DNA from: Alphaproteobacteria bacterium
GTDB lineage: Bacteria; Pseudomonadota; Alphaproteobacteria; Oceanibaculales; Oceanibaculaceae
DNA length: 64,000 nt
Direction of reading: 5' to 3'
Assembly: GCA_018823745.1 (NCBI GenBank)
Contig: JAHJHR010000004.1
Span: 156,474 to 220,473 of the forward strand
A model generated the notes under the pieces. That model saw only the letters and a list, made by a program, of their open reading frames with translations. It was not told where the DNA came from and did no database searches. Shown piece by piece: positions 50,603 through 60,821 of the stretch (positions within the stretch are counted from its first letter, which is position 1; each line of letters starts with the position of its first letter). Both the position numbers and the translations under genes were made by a program.

Positions 50603-53380
50603 ATGAGACGGGACAACACGCCCATAGCGATTGCCGAAGGAGAGGCGCCGGAAACGCAGCTTCTTCTGGCAGCCGAGAATGCCCTGTTGCGCACGCGCCT
50701 GCGCGATTCGGAAAGCCGACTGCGTGATTTCCTGGATATCGCCGCCGACTGGATCTGGGAAACCGACGAAAACCACCGCTTCACCATGATCTCGGAAAAA
50801 GGCCTGGAGGTCATGGGCTACAGCCCGGGCCAGGTGGTCGGCCTTCTGGCAATCATACTGTATGGCGGGGACCCGGAAGTGCCGTTCTGGCGGCGTCATC
50901 TGGCCGATCTGGAGGCCCACCGGCCGATCCGTGATTTCGTCTATCCCTTTGTCGATGGCCAGCGCCGCCGGCATTTCTTTCGCGTCAACGCCAACCCGGT
51001 GCATGACGAGGAAGGCCGGTTCCAGGGCTATCGGGGTACCGGCACCGATATCACCGCCTCGATGGATGCCCAGGCCGAGGCGGACCGGAATGCAACCCTG
51101 CTGCGCGCCACCTTCGACACGGTGGCGGAAGGCATCACCATCGTCGACCGGACGCTTCGGGTGATCAATTTTAACCAGCGCTTTCTGGAGCTGCTGGAAT
51201 TTCCCGAAAACCATTTCCTCATGGGCGATCCGTTCGAGAAATTCGTGCGCTACAATGCGGAGCGCGGCGAATACGGGCCAGGCGATGTCGAGGAGCAGGT
51301 GGCCAGCCGCCTGGCGCGGGCGCGCGACATGGCACCGCATCGCTTCACCCGGGTCCGCCCCAATGGCACGGCGCTGGAGATCACCGGTACGCCGCTTCCC
51401 GATGGCGGCTTCGTGACCATCTATACCGACATAACGGAGCGTCATCAGGCGGCCGAGAAACTGCGCGCCAGCGAACAGAGATTCCGCGATTTCGCCGAGA
51501 TCAGCGCCGACTGGTTCTGGGAAACCGACATGGCGCAGCGCTATACCTATGTCTCCTTCCGCACGATGAGCGGACCGTTCGGACATATGGGCTGGTCGCA
51601 GCAGAGTCTGATCGGCCAGACCCGAAACGAATTGCTGGACAAGATCGGCGTCAGCAAGCAGTTCGCGGAGACCGTGTCGCGCTATATGGAGCGCGAGGAA
51701 GCCTTCCAGGAACTCGAATACTCCTTTCTCAGCAAGACCGGGGAGCGGATCTGGGTGCAGGCCGCCGGCACGCCGATCCGTGATGCCGAGGGTCGGGTCG
51801 TCGGCTATCGCGGCGTCGGGCGCGATATTACCGCCCGGAAGCTGGCGGAACAGGCGGTCCTCGCCAGCGAGCATCGCTACAGGGTGATCTCCGAGCTGAC
51901 CTCCGACCTAGTCTATTCCTATCTCGTCTCGCCGGATGGCAAGGCGGAGATGGAATGGGCGACCGGATTGCTGGGTGGCGCCCATGCGCCGGTCCTCGAT
52001 CCGACCGTGACTGATACCTGGTGGGGAAAGCACGCGCATCCCGACGATTTGCCGCTGCTGCGCCAGCGCAAGCAGCGCCTGATGGAAGGCGAGGCGGTGA
52101 AGGAGGAATTCCGGCTGGTCGATCCCGATGGCGGGTTGCGCTGGGTCAGCGTCTATACCCGGCCAGAAGTCGATCCGGATAGCGGCCGGGTGGTCCGGAT
52201 CATTGGCGGTGCGCAGGATATTACCGAACGCAAACTGGCCGAGCAGGCGCTGCAGCAGAGCCAGGAACGCTATGCGATGGTGCTGGCCAGCTCGAATGAG
52301 GGCGTCTGGGAATGGATGGCCAGCCAGGGCGATGTGCTGTTCATCTCGCCGCGCTTCCGCGAGGTGGCGGGGATGGAGGGCAATCCGGCGGTCGTGCCGC
52401 GCGATCACTGGATGGAGCGCATCCATCCCGAGGATCTGGCGCGCTATGGCGATCGCTGGGAGGAGCATTGGCGCGGGGCCGTGGATCACTATGCCTGCGA
52501 ATACCGCGTGCGCGGCGACGACAATTCCTATCGCTGGGTGTTCGACCGGGGCTCCAGCCTGCGCAACAGTCAGGGCGCCTACCGCATGGTCGGCTCGCTG
52601 ACAGACATCACGGCGCGCAAGCGCACCGAGCTGCAACTCTATGAAGCCAAGGAACGCGCGGAGACCGCCAACCGCGCCAAGAGCGACTTCCTGGCCAATA
52701 TGAGCCATGAGCTGCGCACCCCGCTGAACGCCGTTATCGGCTTCTCGGAGATTCTGCGCGACGAGCTGTTCGGGCCGCTGGGCGATGCGCGCTACAAGGA
52801 TTACGTGAAGGATATCGGCGAAAGCGGCGCGCATCTTCTGCGCATCATCAACGATATCCTCGACCTCTCCAAGGCCGAGGCCGGCAAGATCGAGCTGATC
52901 GAGGAGGTGATGCTGGTCGAGGAGATCGTCGCGTCCTGCTGCCGCCTGCTCAGTACCCGGGCGGAGGAATCGGCGGTCACCATCATGCCATCCACGCAGC
53001 CGGGCCTGCCGCCCTTGCGCGCCGACCGCCAGCGCCTGAAGCAGATCCTGCTCAACCTGGTTTCCAACGCGATCAAATTCACCCCGCGCGACGGCAAGGT
53101 CTATGTCGAGGCCTTGCTGGAGGATGGCTGCATCCTGCTGCGCGTCACCGATACCGGCATCGGCATGAGCGACGAGAATCTGGTGAAGGCGATGCAGCCC
53201 TTCACCCAGATCGACAGCAGCCTGCAGCGCCGTTACACCGGCACCGGGCTGGGCCTGCCGCTGACAAAATCGCTGGTGGAGCGCCATGGCGGCGAATTGA
53301 AGCTGACCAGCTTTCCCGGCAAGGGAACGGTCGCCGATGTGCGGTTCCCGGCCGACCGCACGGCTTCGCTGCCCTCATAG
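50603..53380 (+). CDS. Multi-PAS sensor histidine kinase, orphan
   Basis: 925 aa, probably soluble; no membrane segment is evident. Five PAS-like units span about residues 30-155, 160-280, 290-415, 420-545 and 550-675; units 1 and 3 share the W-I/F-W-E-T-D motif. HisKA holds phosphoacceptor His702 in N-M-S-H-E-L-R-T-P-L-N. HATPase_c has N-box N-L-V-S-N-A-I-K-F, G1 D-T-G-I-G-M-S, and G2 G-T-G-L-G-L-P. No receiver follows and no response regulator is a neighbour, so the partner is unknown. The PAS sensors may read redox or ligands. Confidence 0.9.
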   Translation: MRRDNTPIAIAEGEAPETQLLLAAENALLRTRLRDSESRLRDFLDIAADWIWETDENHRFTMISEKGLEVMGYSPGQVVGLLAIILYGGDPEVPFWRRHLADLEAHRPIRDFVYPFVDGQRRRHFFRVNANPVHDEEGRFQGYRGTGTDITASMDAQAEADRNATLLRATFDTVAEGITIVDRTLRVINFNQRFLELLEFPENHFLMGDPFEKFVRYNAERGEYGPGDVEEQVASRLARARDMAPHRFTRVRPNGTALEITGTPLPDGGFVTIYTDITERHQAAEKLRASEQRFRDFAEISADWFWETDMAQRYTYVSFRTMSGPFGHMGWSQQSLIGQTRNELLDKIGVSKQFAETVSRYMEREEAFQELEYSFLSKTGERIWVQAAGTPIRDAEGRVVGYRGVGRDITARKLAEQAVLASEHRYRVISELTSDLVYSYLVSPDGKAEMEWATGLLGGAHAPVLDPTVTDTWWGKHAHPDDLPLLRQRKQRLMEGEAVKEEFRLVDPDGGLRWVSVYTRPEVDPDSGRVVRIIGGAQDITERKLAEQALQQSQERYAMVLASSNEGVWEWMASQGDVLFISPRFREVAGMEGNPAVVPRDHWMERIHPEDLARYGDRWEEHWRGAVDHYACEYRVRGDDNSYRWVFDRGSSLRNSQGAYRMVGSLTDITARKRTELQLYEAKERAETANRAKSDFLANMSHELRTPLNAVIGFSEILRDELFGPLGDARYKDYVKDIGESGAHLLRIINDILDLSKAEAGKIELIEEVMLVEEIVASCCRLLSTRAEESAVTIMPSTQPGLPPLRADRQRLKQILLNLVSNAIKFTPRDGKVYVEALLEDGCILLRVTDTGIGMSDENLVKAMQPFTQIDSSLQRRYTGTGLGLPLTKSLVERHGGELKLTSFPGKGTVADVRFPADRTASLPS

Positions 53381-53398
53381 AAGGCAGCGAAGCTGGGT

Positions 53399-54301
53399 TC
53401 AGCTGGCGGCGCGGGTTAGGGCGCGGTGGCGGGCGGTGACGCTGACCTTGACTTCCATATCGATGAAATCCTCGGCGCCGCCGAAGAAGCTGCCCTGCAG
53501 CGGGATCGCCTGCGACGGATCGCGGGCGACCGCGACGCGCACCAGATTGCCACCGCCGATCAGCCCGTTGGTCGGGTCGAACTCGACCCAGCCGGCACCC
53601 GGGAGATAGACCTGCACCCAGGCATGGGTCTCGCCCGCGCCGACCATGCTCTCATCGCCGCCATCGAGCGACGGGTCATAGAGGTAGCCGGAGACGAAAC
53701 GCGCCGCCAGGCCCAGGCTGCGCACAGCCTCCATCATCAGCAGCGCGAAATCGCGGCAGCTGCCATTGCCCTTGTGCAGGGTTTCCAGCGGCGGCTGGGT
53801 GCCCAGATCATAGCGCCGGGAATAGCCGAACTGCGCATTGATCGCCGAGTTCATGGCGATCAGCATGTCATAGGTATTGGTTTCGCCTTCGCGGTTCATG
53901 AACTGCCGCGCCCATTCGAGGATCTGCTGCTCGGGGTCCTCGTAATGGCGTTCCACCGTGCGGCCCAGATCGGCCATCTCGTCCCCGGTATAGGTAAAGG
54001 GGAAGATGCGGGCATAGGGCGTCAGCGTCAGGTCGGGATAGACCCCGCCGTAATGCTCCAGCGTAATGGTGCTGACAAATTCCAGCCGGTCCGACATCTC
54101 GTCGAAGGTGGCGATGGCGATGGAATTGTTGAAGACATCGTGCAGCCAGCGGATATCCGCCGTCGGGCTGATGCGCAGCCCGGTGGAGATCAGGCGCATG
54201 TCATGACTGTCGCGCGGCCGGAACATCAGCCGATGCTCGCCGAAGCGGACCGGACGATTATACCGATAGATGGTGCTGTGTTCGACGGTCAGAAGCTTCA
54301 T
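53399..54301 (-). CDS. Transglutaminase-like cysteine protease family protein
   Basis: 300 aa. N-terminal beta domain (bacterial transglutaminase-like N-terminus) V-E-H-S-T-I-Y-R-Y-N-R-P-V. The catalytic core is F-A-L-L-M-M-E-A-V-R-S-L-G-L-A-A-R-F-V-S-G-Y preceded by N-G-S-C-R-D-F with nucleophile Cys at about residue 166, then E-T-H-A-W-V-Q-V-Y (His) and W-V-E-F-D-P-T-N-G (Asp). Role in protein cross-linking or peptide cleavage not known. Read from the ATG that gives M-K-L-L-T-V-E-H. Confidence 0.88.
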   Translation of the reverse strand: MKLLTVEHSTIYRYNRPVRFGEHRLMFRPRDSHDMRLISTGLRISPTADIRWLHDVFNNSIAIATFDEMSDRLEFVSTITLEHYGGVYPDLTLTPYARIFPFTYTGDEMADLGRTVERHYEDPEQQILEWARQFMNREGETNTYDMLIAMNSAINAQFGYSRRYDLGTQPPLETLHKGNGSCRDFALLMMEAVRSLGLAARFVSGYLYDPSLDGGDESMVGAGETHAWVQVYLPGAGWVEFDPTNGLIGGGNLVRVAVARDPSQAIPLQGSFFGGAEDFIDMEVKVSVTARHRALTRAAS

Positions 54302-54500
54302 GGCTGATGCAGGAAAAATCACAGCTTATATCCCAGGTCACTACCAATTCTGGTAGCATATAGAGTATAGCCGCCTAAATGAAGGGGAAGGCTGTCGGCC
54401 CGGTGATTAATGATCGAGTTTCAGTATACAGCCCCGGTGTTTAACTAAGTGTGAATGCGCCTGGGGCTGGCCAAGCTCTAAATCACCCCGCGCAAAAACA

Positions 54501-54527
54501 AAGGGCGCCGGAATCTCCGGCGCCCTT
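54501..54527 (-). terminator. Intrinsic terminator after acnA
   Basis: AAGGGCGCCGG and CCGGCGCCCTT arms with 5-base loop; on the minus strand TTTGTTTTTG follows. Confidence 0.9.
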
Positions 54528-54552
54528 CGCGTTTCAGCCTGTATGCGAGGTG

Positions 54553-57228
54553 CTAGGCGGCGTTCACCATGTTGCGCAGCACGTAGTGCAGGATGCCGCC
54601 ATTGCGGAAATATTCCACTTCATCGGCGGTATCGATGCGGCACAGAGCGGTGATCTGCTTCGTGCGGCCATCGGCGTAGCGGATCGTCACCGGCACATCC
54701 ATGCGCGGGGTGATGCCCGCGCCGATGCCGGAAATGTCGATCAGCTCGTCACCGGTCAGCCCCAGTGTCTGGCGGGTGTCGCCATTGGTGAACTGCAGCG
54801 GCAGAACGCCCATGCCGACGAGGTTCGAGCGGTGGATACGCTCGAAGCTTTCCGCCACCACGGCCTTGATGCCCAGCAGATTGGTGCCCTTGGCCGCCCA
54901 GTCACGGGAGGAGCCGGTGCCGTATTCCTTGCCGGCCACGATGACCAGCGGCGTGCCCTCGGCCTGATACTTCATCGAGGCGTCATAGAGCGGCATGATC
55001 TGGCCCGACGGCACATGCTTGGCGAAACCGCCCTGCGTATTCACCGCCGCCTCGTTCTTCAGGCGGATATTGGCGAAGGTGCCGCGCATCATGATTTCAT
55101 GATTGCCGCGCCGTGCGCCATAGGAGTTGAACTCCGCCGGCGGCACGCCGTTATCCATCAGATAGGCGCCGCCGGGGCTGTCCTTCTTGATCGAACCGGC
55201 CGGGGAGATGTGGTCGGTGGTGATCGAATCGCCCAGCAGGGCCAGGACGCGGGCATTGCTGACATTCGAGAAACCACCCTCGGCCTTGGCCGACATGCCC
55301 TTGAAGTAGGGCGGGTTCTTCACATAGGTCGACTTGTCGTCCCAGGTGTAGGTCAGGCCTTCGGCGGTATCGATGGCGCGCCACTGTTCCGGGCCCTCGA
55401 AGACGTTCGAGTAGCGCCGCTTGAACATCTCGGCGGTCAGCGACTTCTCGATGGTCTCCTGGATTTCCTGGTTCGACGGCCAGATATCCTTCAGATAGAC
55501 CGGCTTGCCGTCCTTGTCGGTGCCCAGCGCGTCCTTCGTCAGGTCGACATTCAGGCTGCCGGCAATGGCATAGGCGACGACCAGCGGCGGCGAGGCGAGG
55601 TAGTTCGCCTTCACCTGCGGATGGACGCGGCCTTCGAAGTTGCGGTTGCCCGACAGCACGGAGCAGGCCAGCACATCGCCTTCGTCAATCGCCGCGGCGA
55701 TGCCGTCCGGCAGCGGGCCGGAATTGCCGATGCAGGTGGTGCAGCCATAGCCGACCAGGTTGAAGCCGAACTCATCCAGCGAATTCTGCAGGCCGGCGGC
55801 CTCCAGATAATCGGTGACGACCTGCGAGCCGGGGGCCAGTGAGGTTTTCACCCAGGGCTTCGGCATCAGGCCCTTTTCCAGCGCCTTCTTGGCGACCAGG
55901 CCGGCGGCGACCAGGACGGAAGGGTTGGAGGTGTTGGTGCAGCTGGTAATGGCGGCGATGACGACATGGCCGTCCTCGATGGCGTAATCGGTGCCCTTCA
56001 CCGGCATCTTCTTGCCGCTGGCGCCGATCTCGGCCATCGCCTTGACGAAGGAAGAGGCCGCATCGGACAGCAGCACGCGGTCCTGCGGGCGCTTCGGCCC
56101 GGCCAGCGACGGCAGGACCGTGTCCAGATCCAGCTCCAGCGAATCGGTGAAGATGGGGTCCGGCGAGGTCTCGTCGCGCCACATGCCCTGGGCCTTGGCA
56201 TAGGCCTCGACCAGCTTGATGCGCTTGGGGTCGCGGCTGGTGAAGGCGAGGTAGCGCAGGGTTTCCTTGTCGATCGGGAAGAAGCCGCAGGTGGCACCGT
56301 ATTCCGGCGCCATATTGGCGATGGTGGCACGGTCGGCGAGCGAGAGGTTGTCGAGGCCGGCGCCGTAGAATTCAACGAATTTGCCGACAACGCCGCGCTT
56401 GCGCAGCATCTGGGTGACGGTCAGCACCAGATCGGTGGCGGTCATGCCCTCGCGCAGCTTGCCGGTGAATTTGAAGCCGATGACTTCCGGGATCAGCATG
56501 GAGACCGGCTGGCCCAGCATGGCGGCCTCCGCCTCGATGCCGCCGACGCCCCAACCCAGCACAGCCAGACCGTTGACCATGGTAGTGTGGCTGTCCGTGC
56601 CGACCAGCGTGTCGGGGTAGGCGACGGTCTTGTTGCCATCGGTGCCAGTCCACACGACTTGGGACAGATATTCCAGATTCACCTGATGGCAGATGCCGGT
56701 GCCCGGCGGCACGACGCGGAAATTGTCGAATGCCTTCTGGCCCCAGCGCAGGAAGGCATACCGCTCGCCATTGCGCTTGAATTCCAGATCGACATTCTCA
56801 TCGAAGGACAGCATCGAGCCGAAATTATCCACCATCACCGAATGGTCGATGACCAGGTCGACGGGCGAGAGCGGGTTGATCTGGCGCGGATCGCCGCCCA
56901 TGGCGGCCACGGCATCGCGCATCGCCGCCAGATCGACCACGGCCGGCACGCCGGTGAAATCCTGCATCAGCACGCGGGCCGGGCGATAGGCGATCTCGCG
57001 GTCGGAGCGCTTGTCCTTCAGCCACTGGCCCATCGCCTTCACATCGTCGACGGTGACCGTGCGCCCATCCTCGTAGCGCAGCAGGTTCTCCAGCAGCACC
57101 TTCAGCGACATTGGCAGCCGGGTCATGTCGCCGGTTGCGCCTTCGGCGGCCTTCAGGCTGAAATAATCATATTCGTCGCCATCGACCACCAGGGTGCGGC
57201 GTGATTTGAGGGTGTCGGTGCCTGTCAC
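54553..57228 (-). CDS. acnA: Aconitate hydratase A
   Basis: 891 aa from a GTG after TTGGAGAACACGATC; an upstream in-frame start exists at 57291. TCA and glyoxylate cycle enzyme with a 4Fe-4S cluster. Cluster cysteines: I-T-S-C-T-N-T-S near residue 436, and [12 protein letters not shown] near 502. [12 protein letters not shown] and [10 protein letters not shown] are the substrate arginine/serine regions of the swivel domain. Works with the isocitrate lyase at the end of the window in the glyoxylate shunt. Confidence 0.96.
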   Translation of the reverse strand: MTGTDTLKSRRTLVVDGDEYDYFSLKAAEGATGDMTRLPMSLKVLLENLLRYEDGRTVTVDDVKAMGQWLKDKRSDREIAYRPARVLMQDFTGVPAVVDLAAMRDAVAAMGGDPRQINPLSPVDLVIDHSVMVDNFGSMLSFDENVDLEFKRNGERYAFLRWGQKAFDNFRVVPPGTGICHQVNLEYLSQVVWTGTDGNKTVAYPDTLVGTDSHTTMVNGLAVLGWGVGGIEAEAAMLGQPVSMLIPEVIGFKFTGKLREGMTATDLVLTVTQMLRKRGVVGKFVEFYGAGLDNLSLADRATIANMAPEYGATCGFFPIDKETLRYLAFTSRDPKRIKLVEAYAKAQGMWRDETSPDPIFTDSLELDLDTVLPSLAGPKRPQDRVLLSDAASSFVKAMAEIGASGKKMPVKGTDYAIEDGHVVIAAITSCTNTSNPSVLVAAGLVAKKALEKGLMPKPWVKTSLAPGSQVVTDYLEAAGLQNSLDEFGFNLVGYGCTTCIGNSGPLPDGIAAAIDEGDVLACSVLSGNRNFEGRVHPQVKANYLASPPLVVAYAIAGSLNVDLTKDALGTDKDGKPVYLKDIWPSNQEIQETIEKSLTAEMFKRRYSNVFEGPEQWRAIDTAEGLTYTWDDKSTYVKNPPYFKGMSAKAEGGFSNVSNARVLALLGDSITTDHISPAGSIKKDSPGGAYLMDNGVPPAEFNSYGARRGNHEIMMRGTFANIRLKNEAAVNTQGGFAKHVPSGQIMPLYDASMKYQAEGTPLVIVAGKEYGTGSSRDWAAKGTNLLGIKAVVAESFERIHRSNLVGMGVLPLQFTNGDTRQTLGLTGDELIDISGIGAGITPRMDVPVTIRYADGRTKQITALCRIDTADEVEYFRNGGILHYVLRNMVNAA

Positions 57229-57438
57229 GATCGTGTTCTCCAATGGGCTGCGGTCCGGTGTGTGGCGCGGCCGGAACCGGCCGGCGCTCACCGCTGCGTA
57301 GCGTTAGGCGAGACATTAGCGATCTGCTGTACAGAGTCCAGCCGGACGCAACGCCAAAGCAGGGCTAGCGGTACTGTTTCATCGTCTTTATCGCAAGTCC
57401 GATGTCGTTCTGACAGCATAATTTGCGGGGCCTGATGT

Positions 57439-59187
57439 CTATGCTGGACGCCGGGGCCAGGTCTGGGGCTGGATTTCCTGCGCTTCCAGCCAGCGGTGAA
57501 ACGCCTCCTGGGGCAGCGGCCGTGACATCAGATAGCCCTGCCCCTGGTCGCAGCCCAAGGTGAGCAGAAGGTCATAGGTCTCCTGCGTCTCGATTCCCTC
57601 GGCCACCACGTTCAGGCCGAATTCATGCGCCATGTCGACCGTGGCCTGAACGACACGCTGCTGGCGGGGGTCCTCGGTCAGCTTCGTACAGAAACCGCGA
57701 TCCAGCTTCAGCGTTGTCGCCGGCATGTCGCGCAGGCAGGCCAGCGAGGATCGTCCGACGCCGAAATCATCGATGGCGACCCCGATTCCCCGGCCGATCA
57801 GCCGTTCCAGCATGGCGAAACCCGTGCGCTGCGAAGAAATCGCGGCACTTTCCGTGATCTCCAGGATCAGCTGCGATGGCTCGATGTCGTGGGCCAGCAG
57901 CAGGCTTTCAATGCTGCGCATCAGGAAGCTGCTCTCCAGATCATAGGCCGAGATGTTGATCGACAGATGCAGATCCAGATTGCGGCGCCGCCACTCGGCC
58001 AGCTCCGCCACGCCGTTCTGGGCAACCCAGAGCGAGAGCGGGCCGATCAGCCCGGTGGTTTCGGCCAGCGGAATAAAGACGTCCGGCGGGATCAGGCCGC
58101 GTGTCGGATGATGCCAGCGGATCAGCGCCTCGGCGCCGACGCACTTGCCACTGCGCAGGTCGATCAACGGCTGGTAATAGAGTTCCAGCTGGTTGTTCGG
58201 GGCCGCCTCGCGCAGATCCGACATCAGCAACACCCGGTCGCGGTACTCATCGTCGGAGGCCGGGTCGAAAATCATGTAGTCGAGGTCGCGTTCATCCGCC
58301 CGGTTGGTCGCCTGCGACACGGCACGCAGCAGGGCCAGCGCGTCATGCTGCCCATGGGTCGGGTACAGCGCGATGCCGGCATGACCATCTATGCTGACCG
58401 GGATATCCTCCAGCAGGGTCGGCGCGCGCACCATCTCCAGCAGGCGCAGGGCCAGGGTACAGGCCTTCTCCTTGCTGCCGTTGGTCATGGCAACGGCGAA
58501 TCGCCCCGGCCCGATATTATACAGCGTGCCTGACAGCGGGATGATGGCGCTCAGCCTGTCGCCGACCAGGTTCAGCAGCGCGTCGCCCTGATCATAGCCG
58601 AAGGTGGACAAGATCGGCTCCAGCTCCGTGATCCGCACCTTCACGATGGCGAGGGTGCTGCCCGCAGTCTCTGCCTCATGGATCATCCGATCCACATCCT
58701 CCTGGAAGGCGGCGCGGTTCGGCAGGCCGGTGACCGGGTTGCGGAAGGCGGAGTGCCGCAGGCTGCTCAATTGCCGCGACAGCAGGCTCGCGAAGCCGCC
58801 GACCAGCCCGCCAGCAATAATAAAATAGGCGGTTCGGACCAGCCAGTTCGGCAGGCTCTGCGGGATATTGGCGGCAACGTCCAGCGGCATGAAAGGCCCA
58901 CAGGCCAGTCCGGCCAGCAGCCCGGTGAGCATGGCCGCCCGCAAACCCAGCAGGAAGGCGGCGACGATGACCGGCAGGTACAGCAGATGCGGCATCGCCG
59001 TATGGGTGCCGCCGGCCACGAAGATGCTGCTGGTCGCCAGGGTCAGCAGCGTCAGGATGATGGTTACGCCTACCAGCGGCGCGTTCTGTGCCATCGTCAG
59101 CCACTGTATCGGTGCCGGCAGCACAATGGCAGCGTGCTTCGGGCCGCTCCTGGCTTTGTCTGCACCTGGGGTCATTCTGGTGGACAC
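57439..59187 (-). CDS. Membrane GGDEF-EAL protein with degenerate GGDEF
   Basis: 582 aa. The N-terminal 130 residues carry three or four membrane helices (V-G-V-T-I-I-L-T-L-L-T-L-A, L-P-V-I-V-A-A-F-L-L-G, M-L-T-G-L-L-A-G-L). The GGDEF domain (about 145-300) lacks the catalytic loop: N-I-G-P-G-R-F-A-V-A-M stands where GGDEF would be. The EAL domain (about 320-565) is complete: G-A-E-A-L-I-R-W, N-I-S-A, I-L-E-I-T-E-S, D-D-F-G-V-G-R-S-S-L, L-K-L-D-R, V-A-E-G-I-E, Q-G-Y-L. A c-di-GMP phosphodiesterase is predicted, with a GGDEF domain that may sense GTP. Confidence 0.9.
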   Translation of the reverse strand: MSTRMTPGADKARSGPKHAAIVLPAPIQWLTMAQNAPLVGVTIILTLLTLATSSIFVAGGTHTAMPHLLYLPVIVAAFLLGLRAAMLTGLLAGLACGPFMPLDVAANIPQSLPNWLVRTAYFIIAGGLVGGFASLLSRQLSSLRHSAFRNPVTGLPNRAAFQEDVDRMIHEAETAGSTLAIVKVRITELEPILSTFGYDQGDALLNLVGDRLSAIIPLSGTLYNIGPGRFAVAMTNGSKEKACTLALRLLEMVRAPTLLEDIPVSIDGHAGIALYPTHGQHDALALLRAVSQATNRADERDLDYMIFDPASDDEYRDRVLLMSDLREAAPNNQLELYYQPLIDLRSGKCVGAEALIRWHHPTRGLIPPDVFIPLAETTGLIGPLSLWVAQNGVAELAEWRRRNLDLHLSINISAYDLESSFLMRSIESLLLAHDIEPSQLILEITESAAISSQRTGFAMLERLIGRGIGVAIDDFGVGRSSLACLRDMPATTLKLDRGFCTKLTEDPRQQRVVQATVDMAHEFGLNVVAEGIETQETYDLLLTLGCDQGQGYLMSRPLPQEAFHRWLEAQEIQPQTWPRRPA

Positions 59188-59387
59188 CCTGCTGGATTGT
59201 GTTTGTTTTATTAATTCAATTATATGGCGCAGAGACCGCGTTTAGGAATGCCCATGCTGGGCAAAAGGGGTGAAGAAAAAGTTAATGATACCAAGGCAGC
59301 TGGGGGCATTTGGCGGGGCAATTGTATCCGCCGTGTTTTGATGGTTCAGTCCGCCGCTGTTCGTCCTTCGCCTGAAGAGCCTGCGCC

Positions 59388-59591
59388 GTGCCCGATGCCA
59401 CCACCCTTTTTCCGTCGCCCTTTCCCTGGGATCTGGCCGGGCTGCTGCTGATCGCGCTGGCGCTGGTCCTGATGCGTGTGAAGGGGTTCAGGACGACCTT
59501 CTTCCAGCGCCACACCCTGCTGGGCTATGGCCTAGTCGGGGTGCTGGGGCTCCTGGCCATTCTGCTGATGAAGCATCACGGGTTCAACTGA
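59388..59591 (+). CDS. Small two-helix membrane protein of unknown function
   Basis: 67 aa from a GTG, poor ribosome binding site. Two membrane segments: W-D-L-A-G-L-L-L-I-A-L-A-L-V-L-M and L-L-G-Y-G-L-V-G-V-L-G-L-L-A-I-L-L-M. It overlaps the end of the converging MerR gene by 16 bases. No function can be assigned. Confidence 0.45.
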   Translation: MPDATTLFPSPFPWDLAGLLLIALALVLMRVKGFRTTFFQRHTLLGYGLVGVLGLLAILLMKHHGFN

Positions 59592-60046
59592 GCCTCAGCC
59601 GCATGGCCCTGGCTCAGACCGTGGCCTTCGCTCAGGCAATGCGCGTGGCTGTGATCGGCCAGCGTCTCGATGACCCGGCATTCGGCGATATTGGCGCCAT
59701 CGCAGCTGGCGACCATGCGCGACAGCTCGGCCTCCAGCGCCTGGAGCCTGGCGATCTTGTGCCGGGTTTCGGCCAGTTGGCGGGCGGCGATCTCGTCGGC
59801 CGCCGCACAGCTGTCCTGCGGCGTCTGGTAGAGCGTCAGCAATTCCCGGATGGCATCGAGCGAGAAGCCCAGTTCCCGGCCATGACGCAGGAAGGCGAGA
59901 TGCTGGCGGTGGCGGTCGCTGTAGCGCCGCTGGCCGCCAGCGCTGCGCGTTACCGGCGGCAGCAGCCCCTGCTCCTCGTACCAGCGCACGGTCTGCTCAT
60001 TGCAGCCGGCCTCGCGGGCGATCTCGCGGATTCCGTAGGTCTTCAT
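59576..60046 (-). CDS. MerR family metal-responsive regulator (ZntR/CadR-like)
   Basis: 156 aa. HTH E-I-A-R-E-A-G-C-N-E-Q-T-V-R-W-Y-E-E-Q-G-L-L at residues 7-28. Metal ligands in family positions: a Cys in D-S-C-A-A-A-D-E-I near 78 and the C-D-G-A-N-I-A-E-C loop near 115-123. A His-rich tail follows (H-S-H-A-H-C). It activates the divergent cation transporter gene through a promoter with a 19-base spacer. Metal is likely zinc, cadmium or lead. Confidence 0.85.
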   Translation of the reverse strand: MKTYGIREIAREAGCNEQTVRWYEEQGLLPPVTRSAGGQRRYSDRHRQHLAFLRHGRELGFSLDAIRELLTLYQTPQDSCAAADEIAARQLAETRHKIARLQALEAELSRMVASCDGANIAECRVIETLADHSHAHCLSEGHGLSQGHAAEAQLNP

Positions 60047-60053
60047 TTTTCCC

Positions 60054-60084
60054 TTGAACCTCAAACCACTGTAGCTCCTATCTT
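60054..60084 (+). promoter_or_regulatory. MerR-type promoter with 19-base spacer
   Basis: TTGAAC (60054-60059), 19 bases, TATCTT (60079-60084). The stretched spacer is the hallmark of MerR-activated promoters; the imperfect dyad lies between the two boxes. Confidence 0.8.
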
Positions 60085-60125
60085 CAGATGCGACGGCGAC
60101 ACCGCCATTGCAAGAGGATTGTCAG

Positions 60126-60821
60126 ATGAAGGCTACAGCCTGTCAGGCACATGACGATGACCAGAAGGCCGATCATGCTCATTCCGGTCACTGCGGCGGG
60201 CACGACCACGACCACGGGGCCGTGTTCGAGGGGGCGTCTCCGGCCTATCAGCGCATCCTGCTGCTGGTGCTGGCGATCAATGCGGTGATGTTCGTGGTCG
60301 AGGTCGCGGCCGGGGCGATTGCCGGCTCTGTCGCGCTCTATGCCGATTCACTGGATTTCGCGATGGATGCCGCGACCTATGGCGTGTCCTTCTGGGCCAT
60401 CGGCAAGGCGGCCATGGTGCGCGCCCGGGTTGCCTTCGCCAAGGGGCTGAGCCTGGCGGTGCTGGGCATCGGTGTGCTGGCGCTGGCGATCTGGCGGCTG
60501 TTCACCGGCGCGCCGCCGGAGCCGCTGACCATGGGCGCCATCGGCCTGCTGGCGCTGGCGGCCAATGTCGGCAGCGCGGCGCTGCTGTATCGCTGGCGCG
60601 AGGGCGACGCCAATATCGCCTCCGTCTGGCAATGCTCGCGCAATGACGCCATCGGCAATGTGCTGGTGTTCCTGGCGGCGGTGGTCGTGCTGTTCACCGA
60701 TAGCGCGCTGCCTGACCTGATCGTCGCCGGGCTGATGGCGACGCTGTTCCTGAACTCCTCCTTCCGCATCCTGCGCCAGTCGCTGGCCGAGATGCGGGCG
60801 GAGCGTCACATCATCGTGTAA
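60126..60821 (+). CDS. Cation transporter, CDF-like
   Basis: 231 aa, six membrane helices. An N-terminal His-rich segment (H-A-H-S-G-H-C-G-G-H-D-H-D-H) binds metal. The core motif Y-A-D-S-L-D-F-A-M-D in helix 2 keeps the H/D-x-x-x-D pair as D-S-L-D. Q-C-S-R-N-D-A-I-G-N-V in helix 5 gives the second metal site. Likely exports zinc, cobalt or cadmium. It is controlled by the divergent MerR gene. It lacks a long C-terminal cytoplasmic domain. Confidence 0.85.
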   Translation: MKATACQAHDDDQKADHAHSGHCGGHDHDHGAVFEGASPAYQRILLLVLAINAVMFVVEVAAGAIAGSVALYADSLDFAMDAATYGVSFWAIGKAAMVRARVAFAKGLSLAVLGIGVLALAIWRLFTGAPPEPLTMGAIGLLALAANVGSAALLYRWREGDANIASVWQCSRNDAIGNVLVFLAAVVVLFTDSALPDLIVAGLMATLFLNSSFRILRQSLAEMRAERHIIV

